This document shows, piece after piece, positions 1-7,828 of a stretch of 64,000 bases of DNA (the stretch's first letter is position 1; every line of letters starts with the position of its first letter). Position numbers and translations under genes: made by a program. Location of the stretch: the NCBI RefSeq assembly GCF_025558165.1, contig NZ_LAMZ01000001.1, positions 930,001 to 994,000 on the forward strand, read 5' to 3'. Under the pieces are notes generated by a model. It did no database searches. It was not told the origin of the DNA and was given only the letters and a program-made list of their open reading frames with translations. Source of the DNA: Candidatus Pelagibacter ubique HIMB140 (GTDB lineage Bacteria; Pseudomonadota; Alphaproteobacteria; Pelagibacterales; Pelagibacteraceae).

Positions 1-601
1 CTTTTCTAATTGAGTTAAAATTAATTTTTTTTCCATAAGGAAATGTTTTTTTATTCAAGAATTTCTTACCAATTAAATTATATAAATTTTTATTTTTTCC
101 ATCAGCAATTCCTTTTCCAAGCATTAATGCTGTACCAGATGGATAGTCTTTTTTATGTTTGTGGTGTACCTCAAATATTTTGCTCAAGTATTCTTCATTT
201 AGTGATTTAGAGACAATTTCAGTTAAATACATTAATAAATTTACACCCAAACTCATGTTACCAGCTTTTAAAATAGCTATTTTTTTTGAATATTTTTTAA
301 TTTGATTTTCTTGAGCTCTAGAAAATCCAGTGGTACCAATTACTACTTTTTTTTTTAATTTTGATGCTATTTTTAATATTTCAAGGGTGCATTTAGGAAC
401 AGTAAAATCAATAATTACATCAATTTTTTTAAAGGCTTTATCAGAATTTAATTCAGGTTTAATTCCATTAAATTTTTTATTTACCAATCTATTTTCTGTA
501 AGTGTAACTAATTTGAAATTTTTATTTTTCTTAGATGACTCGATGAGTTGTTGACCCATCCTTCCCATGCATCCTGAAATAGCTAAATTAATTTTTTTCA
601 T
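1..601 (-). CDS. dapB: 4-hydroxy-tetrahydrodipicolinate reductase, N-terminal part (runs off window start)
   Basis: DapB reduces the dihydrodipicolinate precursor with NAD(P)H in the diaminopimelate/lysine pathway in the cytoplasm. About 200 codons are present from the ATG at 601; the C-terminal end lies before base 1. Visible motifs: an N-terminal dinucleotide-binding segment (AISGCMGRMGQ), the VIGTTGF loop, and the catalytic/substrate segment HHKHKKDYPSGTA, whose His and Lys are the family's catalytic residues. The start codon overlaps the stop of the preceding small ORF (TAATG), suggesting translational coupling downstream of dnaK-dnaJ. lysA, the last step of the same pathway, lies at 43.9-45.2 kb. 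Truncation is only the window edge. Confidence 0.93.
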   Translation of the reverse strand, partial: MKKINLAISGCMGRMGQQLIESSKKNKNFKLVTLTENRLVNKKFNGIKPELNSDKAFKKIDVIIDFTVPKCTLEILKIASKLKKKVVIGTTGFSRAQENQIKKYSKKIAILKAGNMSLGVNLLMYLTEIVSKSLNEEYLSKIFEVHHKHKKDYPSGTALMLGKGIADGKNKNLYNLIGKKFLNKKTFPYGKKINFNSIRK

Positions 602-768
602 TAAGTGATAAAATATAGAAATATCATAAGAACAATTATAATGACACCCCAAATACTTAAATTTTTAAAAAAAACTTTTTTCTTAAAGTTTGATTTTATG
701 AAGCTAGGTAAAATTAGAATTAGTATTAATATTAAAGCTATTGATGGAATTATTTCTTCTAATCCCAC
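601..768 (-). CDS. Small two-helix membrane protein, GTG start, unknown function
   Basis: A 55-codon frame fills the whole space between dnaJ and dapB. It begins with GTG at 768-766, three bases after the dnaJ stop and in the same frame, and a GGAAG Shine-Dalgarno-like sequence in the last dnaJ codons lies nine bases upstream. Its TAA overlaps the dapB ATG by one base. The product has two hydrophobic stretches (about residues 6-24, nearly all Ile/Leu, and 40-54) separated by a basic linker rich in Lys and Phe, so a small inner-membrane hairpin protein is likely. No family is recognised. Tight packing on both sides and the start signals support it as a real gene; conservation was not tested. 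Confidence 0.6.
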   Translation of the reverse strand: MGLEEIIPSIALILILILILPSFIKSNFKKKVFFKNLSIWGVIIIVLMIFLYFIT

Positions 769-771
769 AAA

Positions 772-1899
772 TTAATTCTTCCAAAAGTCTTTTGCTTTTT
801 GAAAAAACTTTTTAATACTTGGATTTGACTTGTCGTTTTCTATTTCTCTAAATTGTTCTAATAATTCTTTCTGTTTTTTGTTTAAATATACAGGCACTTC
901 TGTTTTTACCTGAACATATAAATCACCAAAATCACCTCTTCTCATAAATGGCATTCCTTTACCTTTTAATCTAAATTGTTTACCATTTTGAGTTCCATCT
1001 GGAATTTTTATTTTTGCCCGCCCACCATCAATTGTTGGTATTTCAATAGTAGTTCCGAGAGCCGCATCAGCAAGAGATAGAGGAAATTCAAAAAATAAGT
1101 TTTCATCTGATCTTTTAAATAGTTCATGAGAATGAACATTTATAAATAAATATAAATCACCTGTAGCACCACCTCTGCTGCCAGCTTCACCCTTTCCAGC
1201 AAGTCTTATTCTAGTACCATCATCTACTCCTTTCGGAATAGTTACAGATATTTTTTTGGATGCTTGTTTTTTGCCCTGACCATTACAATCATTGCATGGA
1301 TTGGTGATTTCTTCACCATTACCATTACATTGTGGACATGTTTGTTGAACAGTAAAGAAACCCTGGTTAGATCTTATTCTTCCATTTCCTCCACAATAAG
1401 AGCACCTGTCTGGAGAGTAACCTGGTTCTGAACCATTACCTTTACAAGTTCCACATTGCTCAGTAGTTGCAAATTTTATATCTTGTTTTTTCCCGTGATA
1501 AGCTTCCTCTAATGAAATTGACAAATCGTACCTTAAATCTGAACCTCTGTTGTTTGACCTTCTGTTTCTTGATCTCCCTCCACCTCCAAAATCACCAAAG
1601 AAATCTTCAAAAATATCTGAAAAATCAGCTCCACTAAAACCACCAAAACCGCCACCTGGTCTACCGCCACCATTTTCAAATGCAGCATGTCCAAAGTTAT
1701 CGTAGTTTTGTTTTTTTTCTTTGTCTGAAAGTATTCCGTAGGCTTCACTAGCTTCCTTAAATTTCTCCTCAGCCTTTGAATCACCTGGATTTTTATCTGG
1801 ATGATATTTAACTGCTAGTTTTCTATATGCAGATTTTAGCTCATCAGGACTTGCGCTTTTGTTAACGCCTAGGACATCATAATAGTCTCTTTTAGCCAT
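772..1899 (-). CDS. dnaJ: Chaperone DnaJ (Hsp40)
   Basis: Co-chaperone that stimulates the DnaK ATPase and delivers unfolded clients. The 375-residue product has a complete J domain with HPD at residues 33-35, a Gly/Phe-rich linker at about 75-110, four CxxCxGxG zinc repeats in the middle and the C-terminal substrate-binding region. ATG at 1899 gives the usual MAKRDYY start; a TTG one codon upstream is possible but not needed. A GGGG stretch sits seven bases before the ATG. It lies 29 bp after dnaK and is probably cotranscribed with it from the RpoH-type promoter at 3878-3905. All expected motifs are intact. Confidence 0.97.
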   Translation of the reverse strand: MAKRDYYDVLGVNKSASPDELKSAYRKLAVKYHPDKNPGDSKAEEKFKEASEAYGILSDKEKKQNYDNFGHAAFENGGGRPGGGFGGFSGADFSDIFEDFFGDFGGGGRSRNRRSNNRGSDLRYDLSISLEEAYHGKKQDIKFATTEQCGTCKGNGSEPGYSPDRCSYCGGNGRIRSNQGFFTVQQTCPQCNGNGEEITNPCNDCNGQGKKQASKKISVTIPKGVDDGTRIRLAGKGEAGSRGGATGDLYLFINVHSHELFKRSDENLFFEFPLSLADAALGTTIEIPTIDGGRAKIKIPDGTQNGKQFRLKGKGMPFMRRGDFGDLYVQVKTEVPVYLNKKQKELLEQFREIENDKSNPSIKKFFQKAKDFWKN

Positions 1900-1928
1900 C
1901 AAATTACCCCAGACAATTAAATGTCAGT

Positions 1929-3854
1929 TTATGCGCTTTTTTCTTTATTCTCGTCTTTTACTTCTTCGAAATCAGCATCAACAACATTCTCGTCTTTTTT
2001 ACCTGTATCATCTCCACCATCATCTTTTCCTGATTCTGGTTTAGCACTTTGTTGTGATTTGTAGATTGCTTCTCCAAGTTTCATTGAAGCTTGAACTAAA
2101 GCTTCTGTTTTTTTCTTGATATCTTCAATATCTTCGCCTTTTAGAGCTTCTTTTACAGCAGATGATGCATCTTCAATTGCTTTTTTCTCTGCATCTGAAA
2201 CTTTTGATCCATGCTCTTTTAAGTTTTTCTCAGTTGAATGAATTAAAGTGTCTGCTTGGTTTCTAACATCAACCGACTCTCTTTTCTTTTTATCAGCTTC
2301 TTTATTAGCTTCAGCATCTTTGACCATTTTTTCAATTTCTTCATCACTTAATCCACCAGAGGCTTGAATTTGTATCTTCTGCTCTTTACCTGTTCCCTTG
2401 TCTTTTGCCGAAACATTTACGATACCGTTAGCATCAATATCAAATGTAACTTCAATTTGAGGAACTCCTCTTGGAGCTGGCGCAATACCTACCAATTCAA
2501 AATTACCTAATAACTTGTTATCAGAAGCCATCTCTCTTTCACCTTGTAAAACTCTAATAGAAACAGCTGGCTGATTATCTTCAGCGGTTGAGAAAACTTG
2601 GCTTTTTTTAGTTGGAATTGTCGTATTTTTATCAATTAGTTTTGTTGAAACACCACCAAGCGTTTCAATACCTAATGATAACGGTGTAACGTCTAATAAA
2701 AGAACGTCTTTAACATCTCCTTGTAAAACTCCTGCTTGAATAGCAGCACCCATTGCAACTACTTCATCTGGGTTTACACTCTTATTAGGGTCTTTTCCAA
2801 AAAAATTTTTAACTTCTGCTAAAACTTTTGGCATTCTAGTCATACCACCAACCATAACCACTTCATCTATCTCACTTGCGGTAATTCCTGCATCTTTTAA
2901 AGCAGTCTGACATGGAGGCATTGTTCTAGCAATTAAGTCTTCAACTAAAGCCTCAAGTTTTGCTCTAGTCATCTTTAAATTAATGTGTTTTGGACCTGTT
3001 TTATCTGCAGTTATAAATGGTAAATTTATGTCTGTTTGTTCTGCAGATGATAATTCTATTTTTGCTTTTTCAGCCGCTTCTTTTAATCTCTGCAAAGCAA
3101 GTTTATCTGATTTAAGATCAATACCATTATCTTTCTTAAATTCAGAAATTAAATAATCAACGATAGCATTATCAAAATCTTCACCACCTAAAAAAGTATC
3201 ACCATTAGTTGATTTAACTTCAAATACACCGTCACCTAACTCAAGTATAGAAACATCAAATGTTCCTCCACCTAGATCGTATACAGCAATTTTTTTATTT
3301 TGTTTTTTGTCTAAACCATAAGCTAGCGATGCAGCAGTTGGTTCATTGATAATTCTCAAAACTTCTAGTCCTGCAATTTTACCCGCATCTTTTGTAGCTT
3401 GTCTTTGTGCATCGTTAAAATATGCTGGTACAGTAATTACAGCTTTTGTTACTTCAGATCCTAAATATTTTTCAGCTGTCTCTTTCATCTTTTGTAATAT
3501 GAATGCAGAGATTTGTGAGGGAGAATACTTTTCTCCTTTAGCTTCAATCCAAGCGTCTCCTTTTTCAGAGTTAACTATCTTAAATGGTGCAGCTTCAACA
3601 TCTTTTTTTACTGTTGGATCATCAAAATTTCTTCCGATTAATCTTTTAACTGCAAAAATTGTGTTTTCAGGATTTGTTACTGCCTGTCTTTTAGCAGGTT
3701 GACCTATTAATTTTTCATTTTCATCAGTAAATGCAACTACTGAAGGTGTCGTTCTTGCTCCTTCTGCATTTTCTAAAACCTTAGCTTGTGTTCCTTCCAT
3801 TACCGCAACACAAGAGTTGGTTGTTCCTAAGTCTATTCCAATTATTTTGCTCAT
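1929..3854 (-). CDS. dnaK: Chaperone DnaK (Hsp70)
   Basis: ATP-dependent chaperone, 641 residues, full length. The N-terminal nucleotide-binding domain begins [11 protein letters not shown] and carries the phosphate-binding motif [10 protein letters not shown] near residue 195; the interdomain linker reads [13 protein letters not shown] near residue 390, followed by the beta-sandwich substrate domain and a helical lid ending in an acidic tail. First gene of dnaK-dnaJ-small ORF-dapB. A near-consensus alphaproteobacterial heat-shock promoter lies 24-51 bp upstream of the ATG, so heat or unfolded-protein induction is expected. Confidence 0.98.
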   Translation of the reverse strand: MSKIIGIDLGTTNSCVAVMEGTQAKVLENAEGARTTPSVVAFTDENEKLIGQPAKRQAVTNPENTIFAVKRLIGRNFDDPTVKKDVEAAPFKIVNSEKGDAWIEAKGEKYSPSQISAFILQKMKETAEKYLGSEVTKAVITVPAYFNDAQRQATKDAGKIAGLEVLRIINEPTAASLAYGLDKKQNKKIAVYDLGGGTFDVSILELGDGVFEVKSTNGDTFLGGEDFDNAIVDYLISEFKKDNGIDLKSDKLALQRLKEAAEKAKIELSSAEQTDINLPFITADKTGPKHINLKMTRAKLEALVEDLIARTMPPCQTALKDAGITASEIDEVVMVGGMTRMPKVLAEVKNFFGKDPNKSVNPDEVVAMGAAIQAGVLQGDVKDVLLLDVTPLSLGIETLGGVSTKLIDKNTTIPTKKSQVFSTAEDNQPAVSIRVLQGEREMASDNKLLGNFELVGIAPAPRGVPQIEVTFDIDANGIVNVSAKDKGTGKEQKIQIQASGGLSDEEIEKMVKDAEANKEADKKKRESVDVRNQADTLIHSTEKNLKEHGSKVSDAEKKAIEDASSAVKEALKGEDIEDIKKKTEALVQASMKLGEAIYKSQQSAKPESGKDDGGDDTGKKDENVVDADFEEVKDENKEKSA

Positions 3855-3877
3855 AATATTATTGTCTCTCTTTCGTC

Positions 3878-3905
3878 ATATAGGGTTTAAATTTAAAACT
3901 ACAAG
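3878..3905 (-). promoter_or_regulatory. RpoH (sigma-32) type promoter of dnaK
   Basis: Read on the minus strand, CTTG (3905-3902) is followed after exactly 17 bases by CCTATAT (3884-3878). This matches the alphaproteobacterial RpoH consensus CTTG-N17/18-CYTATNT. Transcription would start about 17-20 bp before the dnaK ATG. grpE ends at 3918, so the element sits in the short grpE-dnaK gap. Confidence 0.72.
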
Positions 3906-3917
3906 TTGATCTCATTA

Positions 3918-4571
3918 TTATTTATCTCCTGAATTTTCCTGATTTTGTTCAGTTTTTTCTTCTATTTTGGTAATTTTTTTTGAGACCCCAACTAATGAAG
4001 GTCTTAAAAGTCTATCTTTAATAGTGAAGCCTTTTTGAATTTCTTGAACAATTGTTCCAGCTTCTTTAGAGTCATCTTCAATCTCCATCATTGCTTGATG
4101 AAAGTTAGGATCTAGTTTTTTGTTAATACAATCAATTGGTTTAATATTGTTTTTTTCAAAAATAGAAATTAAATCTTTTTTTATTATTTCTAAATGCTCC
4201 AGTGTCTTCTTTAAAGCGTCTGTTTCTTTTAATTTGTCATCGCTTTCTAAAACATGTTTAGAACGATCTAAGTTATCAATTAAATTTAATGCTTCTTTAG
4301 CAAAGTTAGAACCTCCATATTCAAAGGCATCTTCTTTTTCTTTTTCAAACCTTCTTCTTTGATTTTCCATTTCAGCAAAAGTTCGTGCCAGTTTATCTTC
4401 TAGTTCTGCAATTTTTTCCTCTGGAGTTGGTTCTCTAATCTCTTCTTTGGTTTCCTGAGGTGTTTCTTGTTTATTTTCACCTGCTGAGCTTTCCTCAGTT
4501 TTTTCCGATTCTTTTTCTAAATTCTCATTTTCGTTTTTTGGAGTGTTGTTTTGGTTTTCTTCTTTTTCCAT
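3918..4571 (-). CDS. grpE: Nucleotide exchange factor GrpE
   Basis: GrpE releases ADP from DnaK. The 217-residue product has a long Glu/Lys/Asn-rich disordered N-terminus (about 1-55), a heptad-rich helix (about 55-105) and a C-terminal domain with the family's NFAKEALNLIDNLDRS and FHQAMMEIEDDS segments. The frame stays open to 4631, but that would overlap the divergent rdgB start at 4608; the ATG at 4571 removes the overlap and gives a normal acidic start. Only 36 bp separate the grpE and rdgB start codons. Whether grpE has its own heat-shock promoter is not clear from the sequence. Confidence 0.93.
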   Translation of the reverse strand: MEKEENQNNTPKNENENLEKESEKTEESSAGENKQETPQETKEEIREPTPEEKIAELEDKLARTFAEMENQRRRFEKEKEDAFEYGGSNFAKEALNLIDNLDRSKHVLESDDKLKETDALKKTLEHLEIIKKDLISIFEKNNIKPIDCINKKLDPNFHQAMMEIEDDSKEAGTIVQEIQKGFTIKDRLLRPSLVGVSKKITKIEEKTEQNQENSGDK

Positions 4572-4607
4572 AGCCTCATATATGGTAAGAAATTTAATTA
4601 TTTCTAG

Positions 4608-5210
4608 ATGTCTAAGCAAAAAATTAAACAATTACTCATTGGGACTAACAACAAGGGTAAATTAAGAGAAATTAGGAGTTTATTACCAAATTACATCAAA
4701 ATTTACTCTACCTCTAATTATAAACTGAAAAGTCCTGCTGAAAATGGAAAAACTTTTGAGGAAAATTCCTTAATTAAATCAAAACATTTCTCTAAAAAGA
4801 CTGGTCTAATATGTTTGGCTGATGATTCTGGTTTGGAGATAGATCATTTAGATAAAAGACCTGGAATTTATTCTGCTCGATGGGGAGGAAAATCTGGGGA
4901 TTTTAATAAAGCTATTAAAAAAGTATTTAGAGAGTTAGATAAAAAAGATAAGAATTGGAAAAATAAAAAAATTAAAGCAAGATTTGTTTGTGCCCTATCG
5001 ATCTCTTATTTAAATAAAAAAATTGCTTGTGTAGTAGGCAAAGTTGAGGGTCGAATATCAAATGAGCCAAAGGGGAAAAATGGATTTGGTTATGATCCAA
5101 TTTTTATTCCACTAAAAAAATCTAAAACATTTGGTGAAATGAAACCATCCCAAAAATACAAAATGGACCATCGTTATCAAGCTTTTAAAAAACTTAAAAG
5201 ATTTTTGTAA
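4608..5210 (+). CDS. rdgB: XTP/dITP diphosphatase (non-canonical purine NTP pyrophosphatase)
   Basis: Removes XTP, dITP and similar damaged purine nucleotides from the pool. 200 residues, normal for the HAM1/RdgB family. Motifs: GTNNKGKLREI near the N-terminus, the catalytic ADDSGLEID, GKNGFGYDPIF and a C-terminal MDHRYQAF that corresponds to the usual SHR-xxA segment. In alphaproteobacteria rdgB often lies near grpE; here the two are divergent and share a 36-bp start region. The 3' end overlaps the convergent LpoA-like gene by 17 bp. Confidence 0.95.
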   Translation: MSKQKIKQLLIGTNNKGKLREIRSLLPNYIKIYSTSNYKLKSPAENGKTFEENSLIKSKHFSKKTGLICLADDSGLEIDHLDKRPGIYSARWGGKSGDFNKAIKKVFRELDKKDKNWKNKKIKARFVCALSISYLNKKIACVVGKVEGRISNEPKGKNGFGYDPIFIPLKKSKTFGEMKPSQKYKMDHRYQAFKKLKRFL

Positions 5211-6348
5211 GTTTTTTATTTTCTATTTTATAAAAATTTAATCTGTGATTAATTTTGTTATCTTTAATATCAAAAATTCCTATCTTACCTTTAAATGAAT
5301 TTTTTTTCTTAAATAATTTGTCCATTTTTGAAAGATCTGATTTTAATGAAAGATAATACACTAAACCAACTAAATCATAACTTAACAGTGAGAGATGAGA
5401 TGGGTTTTGATTATAAGCATTAAAATATTTAATTTTATAATCATCAAAATTTTCTTTATTAATTGATGGATAATAAATTGGTTGAATATTTTTTTCTTCC
5501 ATTAAACTTTCATCAAACCATTGGTTAAGGGTTATAAAGTATTTATTTTTTGGAGACACATCAGTGTAGAGTAAAGAGGTTGCAACACTCTTAAGGCTTT
5601 CATCAAAATCAGATATAACAACTGAATCAAAATTTACATCTCCAATCGTGTACCTTTTTTCCAAGCTTTTTATTTTCCTTTCTTTATTTGGTTCATTTGA
5701 CTCTTGAATTCTTCTTATTTCATTCACTAGATTTTGTTTTCTAATTTTGTATTTAGTTATTTCCTCAATCTGTTTTGTAAGTTTTGTTGGTTCAGTATTA
5801 TATTCAAAATTTTTAAAAACTTTTATTTTAGAATTCTTAACACCATCTTTTACTTCAAACTCAAAGTTCTGAATTGGTGTTAAAAAAAGAGTTTTTTGTA
5901 AATTATTATTATCTAAAAATTTTTTTATAGTATTAAACTGTGAAGTTGAATTTATTCCAGCAGAAATTACATTTTCAGGCAAATCTAAAGTTTTATTTGT
6001 TAGTGATAAAAAAGTTAAATCCTTCATCTCATCTAAATAAGTTAAACTTTCATGAAATATTGGTCCAATAACAATTTTTATTCCTATTTGTTTTAATTCA
6101 AAAGCAGACTTAAGAGTTTGGTTAGCTCTTGTTGCGGTATCTTTTGGATAAATTTCAATTAAATCATTGTTAATATCTTTGATAGCTAAACTTACAGCTT
6201 TAATAATAGATGATCCCAGATTTTTATTTTCTCCAGTCATCGGAACTAACAGCCCAATTTTTATTTTTTCATTGGCACTAACTATATTTAACAAGTTTAA
6301 GAATAAGAGAGACAAAGAAATAGAAATAATTTTGATAATCTTTTTCAT
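5194..6348 (-). CDS. Periplasmic binding-fold protein, likely LpoA/YraM-like penicillin-binding protein activator
   Basis: The 384-residue product has an N-terminal signal peptide (about 1-25, ending VSANE) and a type-1 periplasmic-binding fold starting KIKIGLLVPMTGE, as in Leu/Ile/Val receptors and the C-terminal domain of LpoA. No lipobox cysteine is seen. The assignment to the LpoA/YraM group rests mainly on position: it is divergent from rsmI (yraL) and near a BON-domain lipoprotein (yraP-like), the same neighbourhood as E. coli yraL-yraM-yraP. If correct it would help activate peptidoglycan synthesis; an ABC-transporter amide-binding protein is the alternative, but no permease genes are nearby. 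Confidence 0.7.
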   Translation of the reverse strand: MKKIIKIISISLSLLFLNLLNIVSANEKIKIGLLVPMTGENKNLGSSIIKAVSLAIKDINNDLIEIYPKDTATRANQTLKSAFELKQIGIKIVIGPIFHESLTYLDEMKDLTFLSLTNKTLDLPENVISAGINSTSQFNTIKKFLDNNNLQKTLFLTPIQNFEFEVKDGVKNSKIKVFKNFEYNTEPTKLTKQIEEITKYKIRKQNLVNEIRRIQESNEPNKERKIKSLEKRYTIGDVNFDSVVISDFDESLKSVATSLLYTDVSPKNKYFITLNQWFDESLMEEKNIQPIYYPSINKENFDDYKIKYFNAYNQNPSHLSLLSYDLVGLVYYLSLKSDLSKMDKLFKKKNSFKGKIGIFDIKDNKINHRLNFYKIENKKLTKIF

Positions 6349-6357
6349 TTTAATGTT

Positions 6358-6367
6358 ATTATATAAT
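6358..6367. promoter_or_regulatory. Palindromic back-to-back -10 elements (bidirectional promoter)
   Basis: The 33 bp between the divergent starts at 6348 and 6382 contain the perfect palindrome ATTATATAAT. It holds TATAAT on the plus strand (6362-6367) and TATAAT on the minus strand (6363-6358), sharing two bases. Each lies 9-14 bp from its start codon, giving very short leaders. No clear -35 was identified in either direction. Confidence 0.55.
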
Positions 6368-6381
6368 TTTTAAGCTGAATT

Positions 6382-7242
6382 ATGATCACAAAACCACAAT
6401 TTAAATCAAATGATTATAAAAATGGGCTTTATTTAGTAGCAACACCAATAGGTAATTTAAAAGATATATCATTTAGATCATTAGAGGTTCTGGAAAAATC
6501 AGATTATATACTTTGCGAGGATACACGAGTTTCTAAAAATTTATTAGAAAAATATAAAATCAAATCAAAATTGATTTCAAATCATAAATTCAATGAAAAA
6601 AAAAATGCATTACAGATAATTGAATATTTAAAATCAGGTAAATTAATTTCACTGATATCAGATGCAGGAACTCCAAGTATCTCTGATCCAGGTTTAGTAT
6701 TAGTAAATGAATGTATAAAGAATAATCTTAATATATTTTCAATACCTGGACCGTCAGCAGTTACAACTGCTGTTGCAGCAAGTGGGTTTTCGGATAAGTT
6801 TTTATTTTATGGTTTTTTACCAGAAAAAAACAATCAAATTGAAGATGAATTAAAAAAATTATCAAATTTTAATCACAGTTTAGTTTTTTTTTCATCATCA
6901 AAAAAAATAAATAAACTTATACCTGCATTTAAAAAATTTTTTAGTGGAAGAAAAATAGTCTTCTGTAGAGAGCTGTCTAAATTGTATGAAGAGTATATTA
7001 GAAAGAATATTGATGAATTGGAATTATTTAATAGTGAATTAAAAGGCGAATTAACAATAGTTATTTCTGAAAAAAAAGAAGAAAAAGCTTCCCAAAAGCT
7101 AAGTGAATCAGATATTAATTTGATTAAGAAAATGGTTAACAAATTAACTACAAAAGAAATTACAGATTTAATATGTAGCAATAAAAATGTTCCCAAAAAA
7201 GTGGTTTATAATTATTGCTTAAAATTAAAAAATGAAATTTAA
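6382..7242 (+). CDS. rsmI: 16S rRNA (cytidine(1402)-2'-O)-methyltransferase RsmI
   Basis: Tetrapyrrole-methylase-fold enzyme that 2'-O-methylates C1402 of 16S rRNA with SAM. 286 residues with the expected order of motifs: LYLVATPIGNLKDIS, CEDTRVSKNLL, SDAGTPSISDPG and IPGPSAVTTAVAASG, then a variable C-terminal region. Overlaps the following BON lipoprotein by 11 bp, so they are probably one operon. The small endonuclease-like gene yraN, which often follows rsmI, is not present here. Confidence 0.95.
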   Translation: MITKPQFKSNDYKNGLYLVATPIGNLKDISFRSLEVLEKSDYILCEDTRVSKNLLEKYKIKSKLISNHKFNEKKNALQIIEYLKSGKLISLISDAGTPSISDPGLVLVNECIKNNLNIFSIPGPSAVTTAVAASGFSDKFLFYGFLPEKNNQIEDELKKLSNFNHSLVFFSSSKKINKLIPAFKKFFSGRKIVFCRELSKLYEEYIRKNIDELELFNSELKGELTIVISEKKEEKASQKLSESDINLIKKMVNKLTTKEITDLICSNKNVPKKVVYNYCLKLKNEI

Positions 7243-7828
7243 AATTTTAATAATTATTTTTTTATCAGTTATTTTATCTGGTTGTGTACCAGGAGTTAGC
7301 TCAACTGGTTTATTTGGTACTGGAGTATCAGTTGCAATCGATCCAAGAACTGTCGGAACACAAATAGATGACTCTATTATGCAAAAAACGATTTCAAGTA
7401 AAATACTTGCTATGGATAAAAAACATTTTTTAAAAGTTAAAACTAAAGTTTTGGATGGAAGAATATTTATTACTGGAAAAGTTGATGCACCGGAAGAAAA
7501 ATTAAAAATTACTAAAATTGCTTGGGAAACAAAAGGCGCTAGATCAGTAAGAAATGATATCAAAATAAAAGAGGAATTTAATTTTAAGCAATCAGCAAAA
7601 GATTTACTTATAACGTCTCAATTAAGGACAGCTCTAATAGTAAATAAAAATATCAAAGCAACAAATTATCAAATAGATACTTATAAAAAGAAAATTTATG
7701 TGTATGGGATAGCCTCAACTGATGAAGAAAAAGAAATGGTTATCAGTGAAGCAAAAGAAATTCTTGACGTTGAGGATGTTGTAGCAAGTATTTTACTACT
7801 TGAAGATTTGAGAATTCAAAAAAATTAA
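7232..7828 (+). CDS. BON-domain lipoprotein (DolP/YraP-like)
   Basis: 198 residues with a lipoprotein signal peptide and lipobox ILSGC; Cys18 would be acylated. Two BON domains follow (about residues 45-110 and 120-190), the architecture of outer-membrane DolP (YraP), which binds phospholipid and supports envelope integrity. The gene overlaps rsmI and sits near the LpoA-like gene, as in gammaproteobacteria. Its stop interlocks with that of the convergent malic enzyme gene over TTAA at 7825-7828. The lipoprotein and BON calls are firm; the cellular role is by analogy. Confidence 0.85.
   Translation: MKFKILIIIFLSVILSGCVPGVSSTGLFGTGVSVAIDPRTVGTQIDDSIMQKTISSKILAMDKKHFLKVKTKVLDGRIFITGKVDAPEEKLKITKIAWETKGARSVRNDIKIKEEFNFKQSAKDLLITSQLRTALIVNKNIKATNYQIDTYKKKIYVYGIASTDEEKEMVISEAKEILDVEDVVASILLLEDLRIQKN

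Noticed and set aside
4572-4631. N-terminal extension of grpE to 4631
   Set aside because: It would overlap the divergent rdgB start and adds a hydrophobic stretch not found in GrpE.
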